Shown here: piece by piece, positions 17,776-24,436 of the stretch | Position numbering within the stretch: the stretch's first letter is position 1 | How the letters are laid out: every line of letters begins with the position of its first letter | Assembly (NCBI GenBank): GCA_003194525.1 | Contig: NBIV01000497.1 | Coordinates: 1-24,436 of the forward strand | Reading direction: 5' to 3' | Length of the DNA stretch: 24,436 bases | From: Gracilariopsis chorda | Lineage: Eukaryota; Rhodophyta; Florideophyceae; Gracilariales; Gracilariaceae | The notes under the pieces: model-generated | Database searches by the model: none | Seen by the model: only the letters and a program-made list of their open reading frames with translations | What the model was told of the DNA's origin: nothing | Position numbers and translations under genes: made by a program

Positions 17776-17859
17776 GCTGAGAGCGGAGACACATGTACGT
17801 GGCTGGGAGCAGAGACACATCTACGTGTCTGCTGGGAACGAAGACACCTCTACGTGTCT
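17776..17859. repeat. Three-unit tandem repeat (26-29 bp), each with an internal palindrome
   Basis: Units 17776-17801, 17802-17830 and 17831-17859 start GCTG(A/G)GA. Units 2 and 3 contain AGACAC, six bases, GTGTCT, i.e. a 6-bp inverted repeat around TCTAC; unit 1 is shorter and has lost the right arm. Confidence 0.75.
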
Positions 17860-17923
17860 AAATCTATGTTCTATTACAGTATTACTCTCAATAGAATTCT
17901 ATTCGAGCTAAAACTACCAGTCC

Positions 17924-17979
17924 GCAGTGGTGCGGTAAAGGTTATGGAACCATTGGTACCGCGGTTACCACACCACTGC
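17924..17979. repeat. 15-bp inverted repeat with 26-bp loop
   Basis: GCAGTGGTGCGGTAA (17924-17938) against TTACCACACCACTGC (17965-17979), one mismatch. The loop carries the GC-rich GGTACCGCGG. Confidence 0.75.
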
Positions 17980-18504
17980 TATGGTGTTGACATGGCGAAC
18001 CATTGAAGCGCCGTGAAAGCTGGCAAGCTCTGTCTGCCCTTGTTCAGGACAGCCTGGCCTATGGCCTAATCAACTCAGCATAAAAAGAACCGGTTTCATC
18101 CTGACACCTTCCAGCTCTTCACTGCGTCGCTGCACGGCCGCCGCAAGGGCCGCCGCGGTCCTTCCCTTAGGACCCACCCCTCCTCCGTCATACTTGGATG
18201 AGGCCGATTCAGTCGTAACTGCTTCCCCCCAACCACAGGTTCTGGATCAAGAGAGGGATTATTCTCTTTCGAAGGGGTTTTTTCCCTTCTAGGCGCGGGA
18301 AGACCAAGCACTTGCTTCTGGTTGAGATTCATGTGTGCCCACGTCTTTGGAGGACTCTCCGTGTTAGAATGTTAGCTTGTGTTGCCGAGAGTGTGATAAG
18401 TTTTGCTGCAGCGACGATTAGCGCGGCATCCAACGAGTAACCTGCTTGGCTATAGTGGATTGTGTTTTCTACCCACACAAACTTCTCGTCTCCTCTAAAT
18501 CCCA
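17980..18504. other. Stretch upstream of gene X copy B; one minus-strand frame of unknown status
   Basis: A minus frame with a true ATG runs 18332 to 18096 (78 codons), rich in Pro, Arg and Glu (P-R-R-E-K-T-P-S-K-E-N-N near its start). I recognise no family. The plus strand contains GC-rich self-complementary CGGCCGCCGC near 18136-18160. Confidence 0.3.
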
Positions 18505-18746
18505 GGAATGGCGACGTTCCCACTTTTCAAAGACCCAAATGGTTTTCAAACAGCGAGACCGGTGAGTCAATATTTGAAAATTTCGCCTAATGGCCTGTTG
18601 AAATGGCAGCAGCGGCGTTTCACAAGGAAAGCTCTCAATTCTTCACCCCCAGCTAACCGGACAACTTGAACCGTCTCCGATACCTATCCCACTGATCAAC
18701 ACCCCCATTTCCAGCTCACTTCGTGCTTTGTGACGCATTGCTCAAC
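18505..18746 (+). promoter_or_regulatory. Upstream block of gene X copy B
   Basis: Aligns with 16573-16800 (reverse strand). Shared landmarks are TTCCCACTT, the ATGGTTTTCAA region (18538-18548), AGGAAAGC and CCGGACAAC. The TATA box of copy A is not preserved here. Confidence 0.5.
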
Positions 18747-18983
18747 ATGATCTCTTTCCGAAAGAAGCGAATATACGAAACCAAGAGTGAACTGCGACGC
18801 AACTGCTGCCACCGCCGGTGCGCAGCATGGTGTATTTTGAGGGCCGCTTCCTTAAATCTCTATTCAAAGGAAATTCTTCCGTGCCGAAGCCGCACTAATC
18901 TGCCTTATACGGCGCAATCGGAATTGGATCTCACTTCCTTGGGACCACTTTCATGCCGATCCTCTGGTTCCCATCCTGTTTTA
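18747..18983 (+). CDS. Gene X copy B, first exon (unknown Cys/Arg-rich protein)
   Basis: Starts at ATG 18747-18749 (context AACATG, same as copy A) and aligns without gaps with copy A for about 79 codons. Shared: K-K/N-R-I, C-H-R-R-C at residues 21-25, S-L-(K/N)-L-(F/Y)-S-(R/K)-(D/E)-(V/I)-L-P-C-R at 35-47, S-E-(V/L)-D-L-T-S-(V/L)-G at 58-66, R-S-S-G-S. After about 18983 a 1-bp difference puts the copies out of phase, and the conserved continuation (S-D-C-R-R-Y-H, to TAG at 19120-19122) is in a different frame. Either an intron lies between or copy B is broken. Downstream of 19135 similarity to copy A is lost. Function unknown; Cys-His spacing alone does not define a zinc finger. Confidence 0.5.
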
Positions 18984-19135
18984 AATATTGTGCTATTGAT
19001 CGCTGGTTCTTCGCTTGGGTTGCTGATCCCTGAAATCCCAAGCATTTAGATCTGATTGTCGTCGTTATCACAAGCATGAAAAAAAGATCTTTCTTCGGAC
19101 TAAGGCTAAGGAAATGAAGTAGTTATGTTGATTTT
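18984..19135 (+). other. Gene X copy B, region homologous to the second part of copy A (putative intron and exon 2)
   Basis: Aligns with copy A after removal of the LTR element. It contains two branch-point-like CTGAT elements and a T-rich 3' splice-like TTTAG (19045-19049), aligned with ATCTAG in copy A. The segment after it encodes S-D-C-R-R-Y-H-K-H-E-K-K-I-F-L before TAG. Confidence 0.4.
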
Positions 19136-19136
19136 T

Positions 19137-19333
19137 GTCCACAGAACAGCACTTGGGATAACGTTTTTCTCGGTTGACTGACAGTTTTTGTCGGGTTCAA
19201 CGTGGGTTCTATTATTCTATACTACTGCAGATTGGTTCTGTGGTGTTCAGATTCATAGCTTGCTTTTACTTCTATGCAATAAGGCTCCTACAGAAAGGTT
19301 TCTATAGAAGCTTCTAGATGCTTCCACATTAAT
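19137..19333. other. Short spacer between gene X copy B and the Sel1-like remnant
   Basis: AT-rich; nothing recognised. Confidence 0.4.
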
Positions 19334-19643
19334 CTACATAAAACAGTTTGTAGTTGCTTTTCTTAAGGACCATTCTACAGTTCTCACAACATCGCTACCG
19401 TGGGTATTTTTTTGGAGAAGCTCGGCAAGGGATAGCATTGCGCCCACATGGCCGGTTTGTTTGATGGCTCGCTCGTAGCCGCGCATGAGCTTCTGCAGGG
19501 AGCGACAGAGCTCACTGTGCGAAAGTGACGGGAGCTCGCCTTTGGTGAAGTTGGCTTTGAATTACCACACCCGTTGCCATTCATGAGCTTCCGCATCGTG
19601 CTTACAACTTTTGTCGACCAGCGCACGCACCATTTGGTACCGT
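19334..19643 (-). pseudogene. Sel1-like repeat protein remnant
   Basis: On minus, one frame reads Y-E-R-A-I-K-Q-T-G-H-V-G-A-M, then L-S-L-A-E-L-L, then D-V-V-R-T-V-E-W-S-L-R-K-A, ending TAG at 19334-19336. This matches the Sel1-like (SLR) helical repeat as it appears in many protist genomes (Y-x-R-A-I-x-x-G-H-V-G-A-M-x-x-L-A-x-L-L, then D-x-x-R-A-V-E). SLR proteins are scaffolds for complexes. Upstream in the same frame, A-L-V-D-K-S-C-K-H-D-A-E-A-H is followed by an in-frame TAA (19562-19564). About one repeat unit survives. It runs convergent to gene X copy B. Confidence 0.5.
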
Positions 19644-20454
19644 TAGTAGTGTCCACATGTAAAACGCATGCACGCGCATTGGAAAGTCTTCTGATACGCG
19701 GACTGCGGCGCTGGGCTCGCTAATCGATATGTTATATCACGTGGAGCTCCGTCACAACCGTAACGGTGAATATTATTTTGCAGGTACCGTCGGTACCGGC
19801 TCGTGAGCGTTCCTGCGTGAAATACCAAGTGATGACACCAAAACTTAAGAAGAGATCCCAAGAAAGTACATGTCATTCTTTCCTTTTTTTTGTGACTGAG
19901 TCATTTGAAACACATTCGAGACGGCGTCCAGATACTGATGCGTGACGCACACGCGACGCGCTAAGAATTCAATGGTCAGCAAGGAACACCGTGCCGGCGT
20001 GTGGTCGCGTCTGTTCTCTCTCCGAATATAGCGCCCAGCAGCACCAAAAGGCCCCTCCTCCTCACTGGTATGCAAGATAGGTGGACAGTGTCTCTCTTTG
20101 TGCGTCGTTGTACTGTAATTGCCTTTTTGCAATGTCGGTTATGTGTCGGGAGACAAACGACAGTCAAGTATCTGCATCAAAATGGTTAAGCTAGAGTACA
20201 TACCGTTGGTACGCTTGGTACGGCATGCTACCTATGGTATTACAAGGGTACTATTTTCGATTGAAATGTTATCACGAGCTGGAAGGAGCCGCAGTTGCCT
20301 GCAACAGCGTTGCGCCTTACACCATGCATGTCCAACAGTAGACGCACGGCCCTGCGCAACCGTCCTTAGTAGTGCCACAGTATTGTGAATGCAATGCTGT
20401 TCTTGCCCGACATTATCGGTAGCGCATGGCCACGTAAGACCCTCCCAAAAGACC
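19644..20454. other. About 0.8 kb without recognisable gene
   Basis: Contains GGTACC-type motifs (19785-19800, and related TTGGTACG repeats at about 20205-20225). A 95-codon minus frame (19845-20132) has no motif I recognise. Confidence 0.35.
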
Positions 20455-20515
20455 ACTGACCTCTCCTGTAATCTAGTCTGTTTCTAAACTCTTGGGAGGT
20501 CAGTATCTTACAGGA
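20455..20515. repeat. Two interleaved perfect inverted repeats
   Basis: ACTGACCTC (20455-20463) pairs with GAGGTCAGT (20496-20504), and the adjoining TCCTGTAA (20464-20471) pairs with TTACAGGA (20508-20515). CTCCCAA (20442-20448) also has a partner TTGGGAG (20492-20498). Confidence 0.75.
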
Positions 20516-21088
20516 ATACGACTACGCATCGTCAGGAAGCTGTGCTCCGTTTCTATGGGAATGTAAATTCCGGATTTTCCTGATGGCAACTACTCGCTCC
20601 ACAATTCCGAAGACCCAGTAGCCGTCAGAAAACATTTCGGTCCCGCCGTTACATGGATGGAAGTTGCTAGTGACTAGCGCATCAGCAAGATCGGGCCAAA
20701 CGCTCACCGAGACGCAGCTGCTGGTGCGCCCCTGTCACAACGAAATCAAAAGAATAACTGGACGCTGTGCTAGCGCTTCAGACTTGATCCAGGAAGAAGC
20801 GCTAAAAAGTATATTCAGACCAGATCCGAGCGCAACATCAAAGTCCGTAGCGCTAGCACGGTGTCCAATTCCTTCTTATGGTTTTGGTCTGATATCTGCG
20901 CCCTGGCAGCTGTGCCTGCGTGATTACTTCACTCGGATCGGTTTTGTCTAGCCACACAGACATGTATACATGTCTTCTTCTCTGGACTCCGCCCAATATT
21001 TCAAGCTATCTTAACTTTCATCAAGATATAACGGTGGCCATTGCGTCCCCTAATCTCTGTGCAGCATCTCACGCTGGTGAACATGGAT
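20516..21088. other. About 0.57 kb without recognisable gene
   Basis: A 95-codon plus frame (20664-20951) and short minus frames; no motif recognised. Confidence 0.35.
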
Positions 21089-21856
21089 CTACTCAACACA
21101 GGCTTTCTTGCAATACCCTGGCTTGAATCTATACAACGCCCGATGATGCACTACTCTCATGGAACCCCGAAAATCCAAACTCTCTGCAAGCCATTCCGCC
21201 CTTCTTCCTTTGTTTCTCAAACGAAGACTCAACTCGATTTTGTGTAGGAACTTCAGGACATTGCGCTCTCCACTCTTGATTCCACACGCGTACTGCAACA
21301 TGAAGCGCACCTACTCGCACCCCTCGAAAATTTGTGATGGACTGTACCCGCATGCGTTTCCAAGCTCTGCACCTGTTATGTTATGAGTCATACCGCAGAT
21401 TTCTTGCTCAATTTCTCCGCAAGCGTCGCAATTGAAGTTCTGCAGAATGATTTCCTTTCTTTTCGGACGCAGAGTATTCTTCCAATCTTGATGATGTCCA
21501 CAGGACCCTGGAAGACCAGGGCCTGTCCTCAAAGCCACATTCCGTTTGCTTGAAAGAAATGTGTGGACTGTGTTCCTGGATCTGTATGACAATGTTTGAA
21601 GTGCACTTGCCACAACACTCTTCGCACCTTAATTGCCATCTGGTAGTATGAGAACGCAGCCTTCACCTATCATGGACTCGTATATAGCATCTCTTCCGGA
21701 AACGATAAGCCAATTCAGAGTGCGCGTCTTTTCTTCCAAACAGAGCTCAAACGAAATCATTGCGGAATAATTTGCATCATGGCTTGAAGGTGCCCGATGA
21801 GGAGGCCCGTCGGGCAGCGCCAAGCGATGATGCAAATTATCCCGCATTCGTATCAA
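21089..21856 (-). pseudogene. Unusually open frame, unknown protein with two in-frame stops
   Basis: On minus, 21856 to 21089 is one reading frame of about 256 codons interrupted only by TAA at 21629-21631 and TAG at 21311-21313. Random sequence would give around a dozen stops, so it is probably a decayed gene. The middle part has charged, protein-like composition with W-K-N-T-L-R-P-K-R-K-E, then N-C-D-A-C-G-E-I-E-Q-E-I-C, a possible C-x2-C metal site, and Y-S-P-S-Q-I-F-E-G-C-E. I do not recognise the family. The first 35 codons lie in the hairpin at 21751-21851, so that part may not be protein-coding. Confidence 0.4.
21751..21851. repeat. Long imperfect hairpin (about 42-bp stem, 12-nt loop)
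   Basis: The left arm 21751-21797 pairs with the right arm 21810-21851. The ends are ACGAA/TTCGT, the centre ATAATTTGCATCAT is perfectly complementary for 14 bp, and the loop is closed by TGCCCGA/TCGGGCA. About 37 of 42 positions pair, with a 5-nt bulge in the left arm. Could be a small-RNA precursor or a tiny foldback element. Confidence 0.8.
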
Positions 21857-22374
21857 AGCGTTCAGAGACTTCCTAATAGGAAATCAGCCCAGCTTTGAAC
21901 AGTTCAGAAAAGGCTGCCATCAAGTAGCTTTGTACCGCATTCTCGTTGAATAAATACAAGTAAATGAAGACAGCACAGGATAGTTTGTCCTACAGGTAGC
22001 TCTAATAAACAAGCCGAAGGGCTACGTTGATGTTGTGCAAGGATTTCACCATACTGGGCCCGCCACTCGCCATTTATATGCGTGTGTTACGAGGGCAATG
22101 CTCGAGGTTGACAAAACTACTGAATTGCACTGAACGTGTCTTGAACAGTAGATATCTGACTTGAATTATCTTACCCCTTTCTTAATCCAACAAGTCTCCT
22201 GATCAATGATAGAACTCAGTAGGGGATATTTGTAGCTCCTTACCTTGTAGCTACGTTGGGAATATGTCATTTTAGCGAGGTTTTGGACATGTCAAATACA
22301 CAAAAGGGACCTTGGGTCCCACAACGGGGAGAACCATAGGCAGAAGACCTTACTCTACGTTACAGCTCCTCTTT
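21857..22374. other. About 0.5 kb without recognisable gene
   Basis: A small palindrome GGGACC-TTG-GGTCCC (22306-22320) and otherwise only short frames. Confidence 0.4.
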
Positions 22375-22945
22375 CCACGCAACATTTCACAAATGAATCA
22401 TCACTGAAAGCAGCCCAACGTGCGTCCGTACTCGACGCCACCAACTGGCCATCTTCGTTCAAACTGTTTGTTCACGTCTGGCGTAGTTGGCACAATTTTC
22501 TTAACAATTTTTTGCCAGTAGCACGACTCACAGGCGGAATTCGATTCACTCGACCTTCCAACACAGAGCCACTGCCATTTTCAATTCGTTGAATTTCGTC
22601 GGGGTGGTGCGGACAGTGGTCTGTAATGAACGTGCTTGCGTGACCATTCGCTGCAATGACCGTGACTCTGACGTGGCCCACATGCACCACCTGCATAGCG
22701 CGGCTGACATTGCACACACGAATCAAAGCCACAATAGTTCCCAGCACAGTCCAGTTGTCAGACTTAGAGAGCAAGATGCGGTGCAGTTATTCAAAAGTTT
22801 GAGCAACGGGCATTTGCAAAACCAGACTGGGCAGAAATTCTTAGTGGTATTGGCGGCAATTTGCTCATTGGGCGCATTTCGAACTGCTCCAATCCCATGT
22901 CCATCGCACACGACACAGATAGGGTTGTCATGACCACAGAACACG
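22375..22945 (-). pseudogene. PP2C-type protein phosphatase pseudogene, copy 3 (N- and C-terminally truncated)
   Basis: On minus: V-C-D-G-H-G-I-G-A-V at about 22890-22920 (the PP2C metal box, intact here), S-K-S-D-N-W-T-V-L-G, I-T-D-H, R-I-E-N-G-S-G, V-L-E-G-R-V-N-R-I-P-P-V-S-R-A, then after a frameshift near 22480 the segments D-G-Q-L-V-A and S-T-D-A-R-W-A-A-F-S-D (metal motif S-T-D-G changed to S-T-D-A). Homology with copy 1 stops at the upstream side at about 22945 and fades near 22375 after the F-S-D block. Further frame changes occur near 22850. No promoter block is attached, unlike copies 1 and 2. Confidence 0.82.
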
Positions 22946-23090
22946 CCAAAAACTGGGATTAACTTTATGAAGGTTCTTCTCACAGGTCGATGACCGTTCT
23001 CCTGACCCAGCACCCAGAAGCTCCGTCCTTAAGTATGCTTCTTGTTCCCTCTTTGAGACCCCCTCACTTCAATTAGAAGCGTCCGACAGT

Positions 23091-23480
23091 ATCCTCTATT
23101 GCACCCGTTGCACTGGCTTTGTGTTGGAAGGTGGAATGAATCGAGATCTGCCTTTGAGTCGTGGTATTGGCGAAAATCTGCCGAAACAGATTATGCCACC
23201 TGCTCTGGACATGAACAACTACGTTCTGAACGACGATGGCCAGTTGGTGGCGTTGAGTACGGATGGACGTTGGGGTGCTTTCAGTGACGAGGAAGTTGCG
23301 CAATGTTGTTTACGAATGAAAGAAAGGAATGACCATACTTGTCTAGCATTGGATTCGCAGACGGCCACGGATGCGGTCCGAGTTCTGGCTGCCGAACGCT
23401 GTAGCCGAGATGACAATAGTGCGGTCATATTGGACGTTCGAGCGGACGTTTGTAGGAAGTCACCCTCTTTTCGGAGGTAG
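23091..23480 (+). pseudogene. PP2C-type protein phosphatase, copy 4: open C-terminal half
   Basis: A plus-strand frame open from about 23095 to TAG 23478-23480. It carries G-F-V-L-E-G-G-M-N-R, P-L-S-R-G-I-G-E-N, G-Q-L-V-A-L-S-T-D-G-R-W-G-A-F-S-D-E-E-V (metal Asp at 23262-23264), A-V-R-V-L-A-A-E-R-C and D-D-N-S-A-V-I-L-D, the equivalent of the family's C-terminal D-N-I-T-V-x-V. It has no stop or frameshift in about 128 codons but lacks the whole N-terminal half with the E-D and D-G-H-G motifs, so it cannot be an active phosphatase alone. It lies head to head with copy 3, about 150 bp away. It is the best guide to the ancestral C-terminus. Confidence 0.82.
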
Positions 23481-23678
23481 TTTACTCAGGGGCGTATTTA
23501 TGACTGACTATTTTGTCACAATGGGGAATGTGACTGACTACCTCGGCAAAAGAAGTAGTGATCATCCTTTTTTTGATTATTATTGAAGGTTTTTGACTAC
23601 TAATTTTGGAAAAGTATTGACTATTGACTACTTCATGTGGCAAAATAGTTTGGTCACAAATATGCCCCGGCGTTTACT
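23479..23678. mobile_element. hAT-like MITE (184 bp) with 8-bp target site duplication
   Basis: The element is 23487-23670. It starts CAGGGGCGTATTTATGAC and its other end, read inverted, starts CCGGGGCATATTTGTGAC; the terminal inverted repeats extend about 34 bp with six mismatches and one gap. Flanks AGTTTACT (23479-23486) and CGTTTACT (23671-23678) match in 7 of 8 bases. CAGGGGC-type ends and 8-bp duplications are typical of hAT elements. The interior has several TGACTA/GACTGACTA copies and no coding capacity. The left duplication overlaps the stop codon of PP2C copy 4. Confidence 0.75.
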
Positions 23679-24436
23679 TCGTATGTTCAACAGTTTCCTG
23701 TTGTGGTATCTTCTACTTTGGGAATGCCAAGTAATTATGTTAGGTTGCTAGAGCCCAGTACTTAAATCTGTGCCAGAAATGCGATCCTGGAGAAGAGGAG
23801 GCGGTGCGGCTGTGGAGAATGAAGGACGATATCTAGGCTCAGAGCTGCTCCGTTCTAAGTCCTGCATAATCCGTCACGCTAGCCGATTCATGAGTGGTGA
23901 GACGGAGTCCGTACCAACCATCCAGAACATCTCCAACTCAGCAAATCTGCTTCCTGTAACCTATCTGGTCAGCGTGCTGGGATGTCCAAAACCTGATGCA
24001 CTATGTAGATTACATCACCATGCCAAGCAACCAAAAAGAAGGCTGTTATTCCACGAGCCGTACGCGGCCAGAACAACCCATAGATCGATTAGAACCAATT
24101 TTATATTTATTATTACGCTTTGTACGCCCCCATAACCTTTCAGAGAACCAAACTGATTTCTGAGTGTCGGAAAACCTGGTTTGAGGGCCAGGTGCTTCTT
24201 TCGCTCATCCGAGAGAATCCGTACTTCTCATCGTGAGAGTAGGGATATATTGCGACTTCGAGTCGCTCCATCGCAAAAGTTGCTCTTTGCGTCCCACCCC
24301 AAACAGAGAGGAGCGAGAGCATCTTCGAAAAGGGTCTGAGTTGTGTTTAATTGCATTGGTACTCAATACATCAATGGAGCAGCATTTTAAACTTCTTAGA
24401 ATACTGTTCCACACGCCCTTTTGTCTCAAAGGAAAA
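23679..24436. other. End of window, nothing recognised
   Basis: A plus frame of 121 codons (23770-24135) and minus frames of 60-74 codons overlap at 24140-24429. None has a motif I recognise. Confidence 0.35.

Noticed and set aside
17776..17859. CRISPR-like array
   Set aside because: Units are contiguous with no spacers, and the context is eukaryotic.
18984..19050. Conserved TGA triplets in gene X as recoded (for example selenocysteine) codons
   Set aside because: Other genes here use TGA as stop, no SECIS-like structure was seen, and copy B has an extra base before them. An intron or decay is simpler.
20455..20515. H-type pseudoknot from the interleaved repeats
   Set aside because: The loop between the first two strands would be zero and the last only three nucleotides for 8-9 bp stems, which is sterically implausible.

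Overview
The window is nuclear DNA of a eukaryote. It holds three classes of retroelement, a DNA-transposon MITE, TATA and CCAAT promoter elements upstream of ATG codons, and no operons or Shine-Dalgarno sites. Nothing in the sequence fixes the species. The style of the Copia polyprotein (D-D-G-A-P-Y-S protease motif, a Tudor-like module) together with few visible introns suggests an alga or other protist, and my best guess is a red alga; this is inference. The region is a repeat-rich, gene-poor island where almost every recognisable gene is a broken copy.

Layout: (1) 1-1085, minus: a 5'-truncated, frameshifted LINE (reverse transcriptase plus start of RNase H) that appears to have landed in a PP2C phosphatase pseudogene (copy 1, 1085-1873, minus), whose upstream block runs to about 2545. 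(2) 2657-2784: five adjacent inverted repeats. (3) 3728-8772: a complete but decayed Ty1/Copia element with LTRs, half-tRNA-type primer site, gag, pol, PPT and 5-bp TSD. (4) 8773-11129: no recognisable gene. (5) 11130-12535, minus: PP2C copy 2 with the same upstream block. (6) 12536-14148: nothing recognised. (7) 14149-16800: 'gene X copy A' (minus), split by a young 1.94-kb non-autonomous LTR element (gag plus protease-like domain, identical LTRs, TSD AATAT). (8) 17776-17979: small repeats. (9) 18505-19135: gene X copy B (plus). (10) 19334-19643, minus: Sel1-like repeat remnant. (11) 21089-21856, minus: an unusually open frame starting in a strong hairpin. (12) 22375-22945 (minus) and 23091-23480 (plus): PP2C copies 3 and 4, head to head, with a 184-bp hAT-like MITE inserted at the stop codon of copy 4.

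The most interesting items are: the young LTR element, whose gag stop codon carries a textbook -1 frameshift signal leading into a protease domain with an altered catalytic triad (D-S-F) and no RT or integrase; the gene X pair, an unrecognised family with a codon-position bias and no indels between copies over about 79 codons; the multiplication of a PP2C gene together with its promoter block; and a Tudor-like module between integrase and RT in the Copia pol. All alignments and counts were made by eye.
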